From assembly GCA_023264975.1 (NCBI GenBank), contig JAHFUS010000020.1, positions 1 through 56,523 of the forward strand: 56,523 nucleotides of DNA, read 5' to 3'. Shown in pieces: positions 16,641 through 25,053 of the stretch. The stretch comes from Actinomycetes bacterium. GTDB taxonomy: Bacteria; Actinomycetota; Acidimicrobiia; Acidimicrobiales; GCA-2861595. The translations under genes were made by a program, and so were the position numbers. The notes beneath the pieces are model-generated. The model did no database searches, had not been told where the DNA came from, and saw only the letters and a program-made list of their open reading frames with translations. Numbering within the stretch: the stretch's first letter is position 1; every line of letters begins with the position of its first letter.

Positions 16641-17716
16641 AAAAGTCCGTCAAGGTCGCCATCGCCGGTGTGGGCAACTGCGCCAGCTCCCTAGTGCAGG
16701 GCGTCGAGTACTACCGCAAGGCCGACCCGGCCGAAACGGTGCCAGGGCTCATGCACGTCGAGCTCGGCGGGTACCACGTGGGCGACGTGGAGTTCGTGGC
16801 TGCCTTCGACGTCGACGCGGCCAAGGTCGGCCTCGACCTCTCCAAGGCCGTGTTCGCCAGCCAGAACAACACCATCCGGTTCGCGTCCGTGGGCGACCTC
16901 GGTGTCACCGTGCAGCGCGGCCCCACCTTCGACGGCCTCGGCAAGTACTACCGGGCCACGGTGGAGGAGTCGCCGGCCGAGCCGGTCGACATCACCGAGG
17001 CCCTGCGGGCATCGGGCGCCGACGTGCTGGTGGCCTACCTCCCCGTCGGGTCCGAGGTCGCCCAGAAGCACTACGCCCAGGCCTGCATCGACGCCGGGGT
17101 GGCCTTCGTGAACGCCATCCCGGTGTTCATCGCCAGCGACCCCGAGTGGGCGCAGCGCTTCACCGACGCCGGCGTGCCCATCGTGGGCGACGACATCAAG
17201 AGCCAGGTCGGGGCCACCATCGTGCACCGCATGCTGGCCCGCCTGTTCGAGGACCGGGGCATGGTGCTCGACCGCACCTACCAGCTCAACGTGGGCGGCA
17301 ACATGGACTTCAAGAACATGCTCGAGCGCGAGCGCCTGGAGTCGAAGAAGGTCTCCAAGACCCAGGCCGTCACGTCGCAGATCGACAACGGCATCGAGGC
17401 CGACGACGTGCACATCGGCCCTTCCGACCACGTGGCCTGGCTCGAGGACCGCAAGTGGGCCTACATCCGCCTGGAGGGCCGCAACTTCGGCGACGTCCCC
17501 CTCAACGTCGAGCTCAAGCTCGAGGTGTGGGACTCCCCCAACTCGGCCGGCGTCATCATCGACGCCGTCCGCTGCGCCAAGATCGCCCTCGACCGCGGCA
17601 TCGGCGGCCCCCTCGAGGGCCCTTCCGCCTACTTCATGAAGTCGCCCGCGGTGCAGCACCGCGACGAGGAGGCGCACCGCATGGTGGAGGAGTTCGCCGC
17701 CGGCACCGCCGGCTGA
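16637..17716 (+). CDS. ino1: myo-inositol-1-phosphate synthase (actinobacterial type)
   Basis: 359 residues. It starts with an ATGA overlap. The Rossmann motif [22 protein letters not shown] is at the N-terminus. NPINFIA-type archaeal/actinobacterial features follow, including [19 protein letters not shown] and [29 protein letters not shown] with the catalytic Lys residues. [22 protein letters not shown] is near the end. It converts glucose-6-phosphate to inositol-3-phosphate using NAD, supplying phosphatidylinositol and possibly mycothiol. It is followed by a strong hairpin. Confidence 0.96.
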   Translation: MKKSVKVAIAGVGNCASSLVQGVEYYRKADPAETVPGLMHVELGGYHVGDVEFVAAFDVDAAKVGLDLSKAVFASQNNTIRFASVGDLGVTVQRGPTFDGLGKYYRATVEESPAEPVDITEALRASGADVLVAYLPVGSEVAQKHYAQACIDAGVAFVNAIPVFIASDPEWAQRFTDAGVPIVGDDIKSQVGATIVHRMLARLFEDRGMVLDRTYQLNVGGNMDFKNMLERERLESKKVSKTQAVTSQIDNGIEADDVHIGPSDHVAWLEDRKWAYIRLEGRNFGDVPLNVELKLEVWDSPNSAGVIIDAVRCAKIALDRGIGGPLEGPSAYFMKSPAVQHRDEEAHRMVEEFAAGTAG

Positions 17717-17726
17717 TACGCATGTG

Positions 17727-17751
17727 AGGACGGCCAGCTCCGGGCCGTCCT
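17727..17751 (+). terminator. Stem-loop terminator after ino1
   Basis: AGGACGGCC pairs with GGCCGTCCT around a 7-base loop, 10 bases after the ino1 stop. A C-run, not a T-run, follows. Confidence 0.65.
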
Positions 17752-18201
17752 GACCCCCCGGCGACCGCCGGAAGTTCCCGCCGGCCGGCGCTCCTGACTA
17801 AGAGAGGCCTGTCCGAGAGCCATCCACCACCCCAGCCAGTTCAGCGACAGACCACTCGGCGAGTCGCTCTGCGATGGCGCACGACGCGCTGCGGATAACG
17901 CGGCCGTCGATGAGCGCGAGTCGTCGTCGCCAATCTCCAGGCCCTCGTCTGTCGGCTGCGTCGGCTCGCCTTGGTACCGGCCCGCCCGCGGGGCGCTCAT
18001 GGCACCAGCGTCCGGGTCGCGGAGGGCCTGCGACGGCGCCGTTCGGCCCCTCAGTCGTCGTCGTCCGGACACGGCGGCGCTAGAGTCACCGATCACCCTG
18101 TCCAACGTCACGGAGGTCCGGGTCGCAGCCAGCATCGGCCTGGTCGATGCATGAGGCCAAGCGGGGTGCACACTCGCCCGCCCGACGGCGGAGGCCCGAG
18201 A
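17752..18201. other. 450-base interval without a supported gene
   Basis: The frames here are Arg/Ser/Pro-rich on both strands and start far from any ribosome site. I see no RNA gene or repeat. The receiver gene's promoter should lie in its last 200 bases, but no clear motif stands out. Confidence 0.5.
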
Positions 18202-18579
18202 ATGGCGGCCAGCATCCTGATCGTCGAGGACGACCAGCCCACGGCCATGGCGATGGCACGCATCCTCAAACAGGCGGGCTACGGGGTCGCCACCGCCCCC
18301 GACGCCGTGCTGGCCGTCTCGACGGCGCGGCGGGCGCCGCCGGACCTGGTGCTGCTCGATCTCGCGCTGCCAGGCGGGGGTGGGCTCGCCGTGCTCGAGC
18401 GCATCCACGGCCTGGCCAACGCCGCGGCCGTGCCGGTGAGCGTCATCACCGGGGGATCGGACCGGCCGGAGATAAGCCGGGCCGTGGCCGATGGGGAGGT
18501 GCTCGGCGTGCTCCACAAGCCGGTGCCGGCCGAGGACCTCCTTGCCGCGGTGGCCGTCGCCCTGCCCCCAGCGCCGTGA
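18202..18579 (+). CDS. Stand-alone response-regulator receiver domain (CheY-like)
   Basis: 125 residues, just one REC domain. The acidic pair is at D10/D11 (LIVEDDQPT), the phospho-acceptor is D53 in LVLLDLALPGGGG, a conserved Ser/Thr occurs in SVITGGSD, and the Lys is in VLHKPV. There is no output domain, so it signals by protein contact or phosphotransfer. The upstream in-frame extension to 17971 is Arg/Pro-rich and was dropped in favour of the ATG after GGAGG at 18191. No histidine kinase is adjacent; PAS-domain genes follow. Confidence 0.85.
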   Translation: MAASILIVEDDQPTAMAMARILKQAGYGVATAPDAVLAVSTARRAPPDLVLLDLALPGGGGLAVLERIHGLANAAAVPVSVITGGSDRPEISRAVADGEVLGVLHKPVPAEDLLAAVAVALPPAP

Positions 18580-18686
18580 CGTAGGCCGCCCCATCGGCGG
18601 TACCATCATGTCAGCACGTTGCAAGCAGCGGACGCTCTGTTCCGGGGGAGCGGGGCACTTCCAGGCTGGTGAGCGGGAGGATCGCG

Positions 18687-19271
18687 GTGAGCCACGGGAA
18701 CAGCCTCGGCGACGAGCGATCGTGGCTAGCGGCCATCGCCGCCCAGGCCGACGGCGCCATCGTCGGCAAGACCCTCGACGGCACCATCACGTGCTGGAAC
18801 GCAGGCGCTGAGCGCCTCTCCGGCTACCGGGCCGAGGAGATGCTCGGGCGCCACATCGGCGTGCTCGCCCCGCCCGATCGCAAGGACGAGGTCGAGCTGA
18901 TCCTGGCACGCGTCGCCTTGGGCGAGCGCCTCGAGCGCTACGAGACCATCCGCCGCACCAAGGACGGCCTGCGGATCACGGTGTGGATCGCCGTGGCGCC
19001 GCTGTACGACGACTCCGGCACGATCCCGGGCGCGTCTTCGATCGCCCGGGACGTGACCGCGATCGGCGGGCGGGTCGCCCACCTGGAGGCGCGGGTGGCC
19101 GAGCTCAGGGCCGCCTTCGCTGGCACGGCCAGCGAGATCGACGGAGGCCACGACGACCGTCCCGGCGTTGCCGGCCGTGACGGCGCGGCAGCGCCACGTC
19201 GTGGCCGCCCTGGCCCGGGGCGACCGCGTGCCGGCCCTCCCGGTTCGCACTATTGCGGGTGCGGTTCGTGA
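18687..19271 (+). CDS. PAS-domain sensor; C-terminal LuxR-like part apparently frameshifted
   Basis: 194 residues from GTG at 18687, six bases after GGGAGG. A PAS domain covers about residues 15-125: ADGAIVGKTLDGTITCWNAGAERLSGYRAEEMLG, then PLYDDSGTIPGASSIARDVT. A short coiled coil (RVAHLEARVAELRAAFA) follows. After GTASEID the frame turns into Gly/Arg/Pro-rich sequence. In the +1 frame at that point (from about 19141) the sequence reads VTARQRHVVAALARGDRVP, which looks like the start of a LuxR-type helix-turn-helix. A PAS-coil-LuxR layout is common in actinobacteria. I therefore think a single-base frameshift has detached the DNA-binding part, which is itself incomplete. Confidence 0.6.
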   Translation: MSHGNSLGDERSWLAAIAAQADGAIVGKTLDGTITCWNAGAERLSGYRAEEMLGRHIGVLAPPDRKDEVELILARVALGERLERYETIRRTKDGLRITVWIAVAPLYDDSGTIPGASSIARDVTAIGGRVAHLEARVAELRAAFAGTASEIDGGHDDRPGVAGRDGAAAPRRGRPGPGRPRAGPPGSHYCGCGS

Positions 19272-19332
19272 CCGTCCGGGCGCCGCCAGTGGCGTCGCGG
19301 CCGACCGCACCACGGGGGGAAGGGGAGTGAAC

Positions 19333-19459
19333 ATGCCGTCGCGCAGCTCACTGATCGACAGCAGCATCTTCGAGACGCCCGACCGGGCCATCGACTTCAT
19401 CGCCAACGTGCTCGAGGCGTCCACCGAGTACTCGATCATCGGTGCCGACCTCGAAGGCG
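19333..19459 (+). pseudogene. 5' fragment of a PAS-domain sensor gene
   Basis: ATG at 19333 follows AGGGGAG at 5 bases. The peptide MPSRSSLIDSSIFETPDRAI, then DFIANVLEASTEYSIIGADLEG, is the typical opening of actinobacterial PAS proteins, where G.ILLWNEGARR should follow. Instead, homology stops after ADLEG at about 19459 and the sequence continues in a different frame as a transposase C-terminus. The rest of this PAS gene is absent from the window. Confidence 0.6.
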
Positions 19460-19808
19460 CAAGAACATCTCCGACGACCTCTTCCGCAAGGGCAAGCCCA
19501 ACGCGGCACGCAAGAAGGTCCAGCGCGGCCGCGGGTTCGTCAAGATGGTCAAGTGGCGCACCGGTTCCGAAGCGCGCATCTCCTGCCTCAAGCGTGACGC
19601 CGGGTGGCGCCGCACCCTCTTCGACGGTATCGAAGGCGCCCAGACGTGGTGTGGCTGGGGGGTCCTGTCGCAAAACGCCGTGAAGATCGCCAAGCTCATC
19701 GAGGCGGAACCACCGAAGACGTCCCCGAGCCAACGCGAAGAGTCCACCGCCGCCTCAGGCCGGGCCGGCGCCGGCCCACCCGGCAAACTCCGCGAGCCCG
19801 CAGCCTGA
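19460..19808 (+). mobile_element. Transposase remnant (C-terminal end of a DDE transposase)
   Basis: Read from about 19460, the frame gives KNISDDLFRKGKPNAARKKV, then KWRTGSEARISCLKRDAGWR and GAQTWCGWGVLSQNAVKIA, ending in a Ser/Gly/Pro-rich tail with TGA at 19806-19808. The R.GSE.RIS.LKR...WRR...GI.GA.TW.GWG...N pattern is the end of a DDE-type transposase, containing the final catalytic Glu. The N-terminal two thirds are missing, so it cannot be active. The left junction falls inside a PAS gene. I cannot assign the IS family. Only the last 87 residues carry an internal ATG (19545). Confidence 0.65.
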
Positions 19809-19810
19809 AC

Positions 19811-19897
19811 GTTTCTGTCCCTCGCTTCACCCGGCACGCCCAACGGCCCGGGAACGGGCCGAAAGGGCCGCCGGAAGTTGAAGCGAGGGATGGAAAC
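19811..19897. repeat. Large imperfect inverted repeat with a nested hairpin
   Basis: GTTTCTGTCCCTCGCTTCA (19811-19829) pairs with TGAAGCGAGGGATGGAAAC (19879-19897) with two mismatches out of 19. Inside it, CCGGC pairs with GCCGG and GGCCCG-GGAA-CGGGCC forms a further hairpin. It starts two bases after the transposase stop. It could be an IS end, a small mobile repeat or a structured RNA. Confidence 0.7.
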
Positions 19898-19974
19898 GGG
19901 CACCTACGGGCCGCTCGTGGTCACGACGGGGAGAGCCAGGACCCCGCCACGATCACTTTTTCGGGAGGAAGTAA

Positions 19975-20655
19975 CTAATGGACCTCGACCACCAGCGCCC
20001 GGTGGTCGCTGACCGGCGCCGCGTCGAGGACGTCCACCGACACTACTTCGAAGCCCTCGCTGAGGAAGTGGTCGATGCGATGGTGCGGCTCGGCCGCCGG
20101 GAAGGTCGGCAAGGTGGCGGAGGCCATGGCGTAGGACCGCTGCTGGATCGCCGGCGCGACCTGCTCGGGCTTCAGGTTGAGGTCGCCGATGAGCACCCGG
20201 GGCACGTGGCACCTGCGCAGCGCCACCAGCACGGCCTCCAGCTGGGGGGCCGCCTCCTCCGGGTGGACCGAGAGGTGGGCGGCAGCCACCGTGAAGACCC
20301 GGTCGTCGACGATCACGTCGGCCAGGACGAAGCTGCGGGGCTCGTGGTCGTGGCTGTGGCGCGGCAACGGCACCGTCTCGACCTGGTCGATGATGCCCCG
20401 CACGAACAGGGCGTTGCCGTAGCGGCCCCGGAGGCCGAGCTTGCGGGCCAGGCCGAAGTAGCCGGCCATGCCGGTCGCCTCGGCCACCGCCTTGGCCTGG
20501 TCGACACCGCCCGACCGGTGGGCCCGCACGTCGACCTCCTGGAGGGCGAGGACGTCCGCCTTCAAGCCGGCGCAGTACCTGGCCAGCGCGTCGGTAGCAA
20601 CCTTCGAGCCGTCCGGAGTGAGCCCGTGGTGGGTGTTGAAGCTGACGATCCTCAT
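19975..20655 (-). CDS. Endonuclease/exonuclease/phosphatase (EEP) family hydrolase
   Basis: 226 residues. The metal-dependent EEP motifs are all present: MRIVSFNTHHG, VLALQEVDVRA, TVAAAHLSVH, VLIGDLNLKP, HRIDHFLSEG and APVSDHRALVVEV. The final SDHR-A-L motif holds the catalytic Asp-His. Family members cut nucleic acids or phosphoesters; the substrate cannot be told from sequence. No signal peptide is visible, so it is probably cytoplasmic. It is divergent from the methyltransferase gene with 32 bases between starts. Confidence 0.85.
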   Translation of the reverse strand: MRIVSFNTHHGLTPDGSKVATDALARYCAGLKADVLALQEVDVRAHRSGGVDQAKAVAEATGMAGYFGLARKLGLRGRYGNALFVRGIIDQVETVPLPRHSHDHEPRSFVLADVIVDDRVFTVAAAHLSVHPEEAAPQLEAVLVALRRCHVPRVLIGDLNLKPEQVAPAIQQRSYAMASATLPTFPAAEPHHRIDHFLSEGFEVVSVDVLDAAPVSDHRALVVEVH

Positions 20656-20687
20656 GGACGCCTCCGTCCTGTAGCAACATCTCTCTC

Positions 20688-21428
20688 GTGCCTGCCGACA
20701 ACGCCGCTGCGTGGGACCGGGCGGCTGCCGCCTACCTGGCCGTCACCGAGCTGCCAACCGACGTCGCCCACTACGGCCCTGACATCGGCACGGAGGCCGA
20801 CTTCCGCCTCCTCGGCGACCTCAAGGGCAAGCGGGTCCTCGAGCTCGGCTGCGGCGCCGCCCAGAACTCCATCGCCTTCGCCAAGCAGGGCGCCATCGCC
20901 ATCGGCGTCGACCTGTCGGCCGAGATGCTGGCGCACGCCCGGCGCCTGGCCGACCAGGAGGAGGTGCGCGTCGAGCTCCGGCACGGCGACATGGCGGACC
21001 TCGCCTTCATGCGCGCCGAATCGGTGGACCTGGTGTTCAGCGCGTGTGCGTTCGGCTTCGTCGACGACCTGAGCCGGGTGTTCCGGCAGGTCCACCGGGT
21101 GCTGCGGACGGGCGCGCCGCTGGTGTTCAGCCTCCCCCACCCCGCTTACCACCTGATCGACGGCCGCCATGCTGACCAACCTCTGCTCGTTCGTCGTTCT
21201 TACTTCGACACCGAGGCCGTGGATATAGAGCGCTTCGGGGCCATCTTTACCCGTTACCACCATTCCATCGCCGACCTGCACACCGCCCTCGTGCGTTCGA
21301 GCTTCTCGGTGGACACCATCCTCGAGCCGGCGCCCACCAGCAGCGGGCCCCGCAGCACCGACTGGCAGGAAGCCTTCCGCTTCGTGCCCCGCACCCTCGT
21401 CATCCGCGCCCGCAAGGAAGGGAATTAG
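20688..21428 (+). CDS. Class I SAM-dependent methyltransferase
   Basis: 246 residues from GTG at 20688. Motif I is VLELGCGAAQNSIAFAKQG, followed by AIGVDLSAEMLAHARR and GDMADLAFMRAESVDLVFSACAFGFVDD, and FRQVHRVLRTGAPLVFSLPHP. This is the methyltransferase-11/25 type acting on small molecules. The substrate is unknown. It stands alone, divergent from the EEP gene. Confidence 0.85.
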   Translation: MPADNAAAWDRAAAAYLAVTELPTDVAHYGPDIGTEADFRLLGDLKGKRVLELGCGAAQNSIAFAKQGAIAIGVDLSAEMLAHARRLADQEEVRVELRHGDMADLAFMRAESVDLVFSACAFGFVDDLSRVFRQVHRVLRTGAPLVFSLPHPAYHLIDGRHADQPLLVRRSYFDTEAVDIERFGAIFTRYHHSIADLHTALVRSSFSVDTILEPAPTSSGPRSTDWQEAFRFVPRTLVIRARKEGN

Positions 21429-21627
21429 CCCTTTCGCCCCGGAAGCGGGCCCGGGCACGCCGTGCTCTCCGGCGTGCGGACCTTCCTTCGGCGAGCTGAT
21501 GGTGCGCCGTCGACTGGCGGGGCCGGTCGCCGCCGCTCTGCAACCTCGTTCCCACCGTCCATCGGGGCGCCTTCGGCGAGTCGGTGGGACGGCGGGCCGC
21601 GGGCGCACACCCCACTACCCTCGCCCT

Positions 21628-22329
21628 ATGGGTGGGACGTTCGTGCTCTGGGATGTCGATGGGACGCTGCTCCGTACGAACGGGGTGGCGCAGCGCGCCT
21701 TCGATCTCGCCGCCGAGCATGTGTTGGGCCGGCCTGTCGGGCCCCATGAGGTGCGGATGAGCGGGAAGACCGATCCGCTCATCGCCCTGGAGATCCTCGC
21801 CTTCGCAGGCCTGGGCGACGAGCAGGCACGCCGGCTGGTGCCCGACGTGCTGGACCGGCTGGAGGCGGAGCTGGCGGGCGCCAAGGACCTGGTGCGCCGG
21901 CAGGGCCGCGTCCTGCCCGGCGTGGCCGAGGTGCTGGCCGACCTGCACGGCGACCCCGACGTGGTGCAGTCGGTGCTCACCGGCAACACGGCAGCCAACG
22001 CCGTGCTGAAGCTCCAGGCCTTCGAGCTGGACCGCTGGATCGACGTCGAGGTGGGCGCGTTCGGCAGCGACCGCCACGACCGGGAGGAACTGGTGCCGGT
22101 GGCCCTGGAACGGGTGGCCCGGCTCCGCGGTCGCACCATCGACCCAGGTGACGCGTGGGTCGTGGGCGACACGCCCCGGGACCTGGCCTGCGCGCGGGCG
22201 GGCGGCGCCCGATGCGCGCTGGTCGCCACCGGCCAGTTCGGTGTCGACGAGCTGGCCGGGCTGGGAGCCGACGCGGTCTTTCCCGACCTCACCGACGCCG
22301 GCGCCGTAGCCCGCCTCCTGCGCTCCTGA
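21628..22329 (+). CDS. HAD-superfamily hydrolase (phosphoglycolate-phosphatase-like)
   Basis: 233 residues from ATG at 21628; the longer frame upstream is basic and low complexity. Motif 1 is VLWDVDGTLLRTNG with the nucleophile and acid Asp, motif 2 is SVLTGNTAAN, and motif 4 is DAWVVGDTPRDLACARAGGARCALVATG. A helical cap (residues about 20-90) makes it a C1-capped phosphatase like Gph or phosphonoacetaldehyde hydrolase. It removes phosphate from a small metabolite. It is convergent with pcnA. Confidence 0.88.
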   Translation: MGGTFVLWDVDGTLLRTNGVAQRAFDLAAEHVLGRPVGPHEVRMSGKTDPLIALEILAFAGLGDEQARRLVPDVLDRLEAELAGAKDLVRRQGRVLPGVAEVLADLHGDPDVVQSVLTGNTAANAVLKLQAFELDRWIDVEVGAFGSDRHDREELVPVALERVARLRGRTIDPGDAWVVGDTPRDLACARAGGARCALVATGQFGVDELAGLGADAVFPDLTDAGAVARLLRS

Positions 22330-22353
22330 GGCACCGACCGGCCACCGCCGGTT

Positions 22354-22396
22354 GCGACGGCGTGAGGGCTCGGGTTCCGAACCCTGGCGCCGTCGC
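22354..22396. terminator. Bidirectional hairpin between convergent HAD and pcnA genes
   Basis: GCGACGGCG pairs with CGCCGTCGC (9 bp). The loop itself contains the palindrome GGGTTC-C-GAACCC. Its position between two convergent stops fits a shared terminator. Confidence 0.55.
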
Positions 22397-22424
22397 CCGC
22401 CGGCGTCGTCGGCCGACCCCGAGA

Positions 22425-23813
22425 TCAGATCTTGTTCTCGGCCCACCACTCGTCGAGGCGGCGGAGGGCCTCCTCCTCGCCGAGCGGGCCCTCGTCGACG
22501 CGGCTCTCGAGCAAGAAGGCGAGGGCCTTGCCCACAATCGGTCCGGGGGCGATGCCCAGATGCTCCATGACGCGCTGGCCGTCGATGTCGGGCCGCAGGG
22601 CCCGCACCTCCTCCTCCTCCTCGAGGCGCTCGATGCGCGCCTCCAGCTCGTCCATCCGCAGGGCCAGGCCGCGCGCCTTGGCCGCGTTGCGGGTGGTGCA
22701 GTCGCAGCGGGTCAGCTCGTTGAGTTCGGAGAGCAGCGGGCCGGCGTCCCGCACGTAGCGGCGCACGGCGCTGTCGGTCCACCCGCCGTCGCCGTCGCGG
22801 TAGCCGTGGAAGCGCAGGTGCAGCTCCACCAGGCGGGTGACGGCGGCGGTGTCCTCGTTGGAGTACCTCAGCGCCCGCATACGGTCGCGGGTCATACGGG
22901 CGCCCACCACCTCGTGGTGGTGGAAGGACACGCCGCCCGGGCCGAAGGCGCGTGTGCGGGGCTTGCCGATGTCGTGGAACAGGGCGGCCAGGCGGACGAT
23001 GCGGTGGGTCTGGTCGACCTTCTCCACCACCGCGAAGGTGTGCTCCAGCACGTCCTTGTGGCGGTGCACCGGATCCTGCTCGAGGGCAAGGCCGGTGAGT
23101 TCGGGCAGGAAGTGGTCGGCCAGCCCCGTGTTCACCAGGAACCGCAGGCCCTCGCCCGGCAACTCGACCGTCACCAGCTTGTCGAGCTCGATGCGGACGC
23201 GCTCGGCCGACACGATCGCCAGCCGATCGCGCAGGACTTCGATGGCCCTGGCGATGGCGGGGTCGGGCAGGAGGTGGAACCCGGCGAGGAAGCGGGCCGC
23301 CCGGAGCATTCGCAGGGGGTCGTCGCTGAACGACTCCTCGGCCGACAAGGGTGTGCGCAGGCGCCGGTCGTGCAGATCGGCGGCGCCACCGTGGGGGTCG
23401 ATGAGCTCGAGGTCGGGCAGGCGCAAGGCCATGGCGTTGATGGTGAAGTCCCGCCGGGACAGGTCGGTCTCGACGCTGTCGGAGAAGGCCACATCGGGTT
23501 TGCGGGACTCCGGCACGTAGGCCTCGGCCCGGTGGGTGGTGATCTCGAAGATGCGGCCGTCCTTCTGGGCACCGATGGTGCCGAAGCACTCCCCCTGGAG
23601 CCACACCGCGTCCGCCGCGGGAGCAACCAGGCGCTTGATCTCGCCGGGTCGGGCGTCGGTGGTGAGGTCGATGTCGAGGTTCGGGCCCAAGCGGTCGAGC
23701 AGGGCGTCTCGCACCACGCCGCCCACCAGGTACAGCTTGCGGCCCGCCGCCGCGAACGGCTCGGCCAGCCACGCCGTCTCGTCCAGCAACGGGCGGAACC
23801 GCTCGGGGATCAC
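22425..23813 (-). CDS. pcnA: CCA tRNA nucleotidyltransferase with HD domain
   Basis: 462 residues from a GTG at 23813 (VIPERFRPLL). The nucleotidyltransferase core has LYLVGGVVRDALLDR and LDIDLTTDARP with the DxD metal site, then SRRDFTINAMAL and DDPLRMLRAARFLAGF. The HD domain reads HRHKDVLEHTFAVVEKV and LAALFHDIGKPRTR. It adds or repairs the 3' CCA of tRNAs. That is needed here, because the tRNA-Ile at 53.3 kb has no encoded CCA. The same gene lies at this side of the origin in mycobacteria. A longer upstream frame is open but basic and unlike the family. Confidence 0.95.
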   Translation of the reverse strand: MIPERFRPLLDETAWLAEPFAAAGRKLYLVGGVVRDALLDRLGPNLDIDLTTDARPGEIKRLVAPAADAVWLQGECFGTIGAQKDGRIFEITTHRAEAYVPESRKPDVAFSDSVETDLSRRDFTINAMALRLPDLELIDPHGGAADLHDRRLRTPLSAEESFSDDPLRMLRAARFLAGFHLLPDPAIARAIEVLRDRLAIVSAERVRIELDKLVTVELPGEGLRFLVNTGLADHFLPELTGLALEQDPVHRHKDVLEHTFAVVEKVDQTHRIVRLAALFHDIGKPRTRAFGPGGVSFHHHEVVGARMTRDRMRALRYSNEDTAAVTRLVELHLRFHGYRDGDGGWTDSAVRRYVRDAGPLLSELNELTRCDCTTRNAAKARGLALRMDELEARIERLEEEEEVRALRPDIDGQRVMEHLGIAPGPIVGKALAFLLESRVDEGPLGEEEALRRLDEWWAENKI

Positions 23814-23863
23814 CCGTCGAGGGTAGTTGGCGGCCCGGAGCCGCCCGCCCCATTCGCCGGCGG

Positions 23864-24961
23864 CTAGACGGAGATCTGGGTGGCCAGGAGGCCGGCCTGC
23901 TGAAGCGAGATGCGCAGGTCGTGGGGGTTCGACGCCGCCGCCATCGCGCTGCGCAGGTCGACGTCCCCCGCCTTGAACAGCGCGAACAGGCTCTGGTCGA
24001 AGCTCTGCATGCCGTAGTACTCGCCGTCGGCGATGATCTCGTCGATCGAGTCGTTGCCGCCGGCCTCGGGGTCGACGATACGGTCGAAGATCCGACCGGT
24101 CATCACCAGCACCTCGACCGAGGGCACCCGGCCCTCGCGGTCGGAGCGCTCCAGGAGGCGCTGGCTCACCACGCCCTTGAGCGACGAGGCGAGCGACAGG
24201 CGGACCTGCTTCTGCTGGAAGGGCGGGAAGAAGTCGACCACACGGTTCACGGTCTCCACCGCGTTGGTGGTGTGCAGGGTCGAGAGCACGAGGTGGCCGG
24301 TTTCGGCCGCGGCCAGGGCGGCCCATACCGTCTCGGGGTCGCGCATCTCGCCGATGAAGATCACGTCGGGGTCCTGGCGCAGAACCCGGCGCATGGCGGT
24401 GGCGTAGTCCTTCGTGTCGGAGCCGATCTCGCGCTGGTTGACGAGCGCCCGCTTGTCGGTGTGAAGCACCTCGATGGGGTCCTCCACCGTGACGACGTTG
24501 CACGACCGGGTGTTGTTGATGTGGTCGATGATCGCCGAGATGGTGGTGGTCTTGCCGGAGCCGGTGGGACCGGTCACGAGCACCATGCCCCGCTGCTCGT
24601 CGGCGAGGCGGCGCACCACAGGCGGCAGCCCCAGGGCGTCGAAGGACGGGATGCCGGGGAGGACGCGCCGGAACACCAGGCCCACGGACCCGCGCTGGCG
24701 GAACACGTTCACCCGGAAGCGCCCCAGGCCGGCGATGCTGTAGGCGAAGTCGGCCTCGTACGACGCGTCGAACTCGTCGGCCCGGTCACGGGGCAGGACG
24801 GCGAACGCGACCCGCTCTGCGTCCTCGGCCGTCACCGGGTCGAAGGGGGATACCAGGAGCTGGCCGTCCACCCGCAGGTGCGGAGGCGACCCGACCTTCA
24901 CGTGCAGGTCGGAGCCGGAGTGTTCCACCGTGTACCGCAGCAACTCATCCAGGTCCAGCAT
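23864..24961 (-). CDS. pilT: PilT-like secretion/twitching ATPase
   Basis: 365 residues from ATG at 24961. The PAS-like N-domain has SDLHVKVGSPPHLRVDGQL. Walker A GPTGSGKTTT is at about 131-140, the Asp box is NVVTVEDPIEVLHTD, Walker B is DPDVIFIGEMRDPET, and the His box is TGHLVLSTLHTTNA. These are PilT features, including the C-terminal ATQISV-type end. In type IV pili PilT powers retraction. No pilB, pilC or pilin gene is near. It lies between pcnA and the GNAT gene, an insertion relative to the mycobacterial order. Confidence 0.92.
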   Translation of the reverse strand: MLDLDELLRYTVEHSGSDLHVKVGSPPHLRVDGQLLVSPFDPVTAEDAERVAFAVLPRDRADEFDASYEADFAYSIAGLGRFRVNVFRQRGSVGLVFRRVLPGIPSFDALGLPPVVRRLADEQRGMVLVTGPTGSGKTTTISAIIDHINNTRSCNVVTVEDPIEVLHTDKRALVNQREIGSDTKDYATAMRRVLRQDPDVIFIGEMRDPETVWAALAAAETGHLVLSTLHTTNAVETVNRVVDFFPPFQQKQVRLSLASSLKGVVSQRLLERSDREGRVPSVEVLVMTGRIFDRIVDPEAGGNDSIDEIIADGEYYGMQSFDQSLFALFKAGDVDLRSAMAAASNPHDLRISLQQAGLLATQISV

Positions 24962-25053
24962 CGTTGTCCTATCGGCGCCCGTCGGCCCGATCTGGAGCAC
25001 CGTTCGCAACCTGTCAGCGGTTGGGCGGCCGGGGTCGGTAACCTCGCGAAGAA

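Noticed and set aside
17629-18624. 331-residue minus-strand frame across the ino1-receiver gap
   Set aside because: Arg/Ser/Pro-rich, covers the real receiver gene on the other strand and has no recognisable motif.
19811-19897. CRISPR repeat
   Set aside because: The GTTTC/GAAAC ends occur only as one inverted pair; there is no repeat-spacer array and no cas gene.
19963-21072. Good ribosome site and ATG (GGGAGGAAGTAACTAATG) opening a 364-residue plus frame
   Set aside because: The frame lies wholly opposite the EEP gene and then runs into the methyltransferase gene in a wrong frame. The start is probably a chance or an IS-derived leftover.
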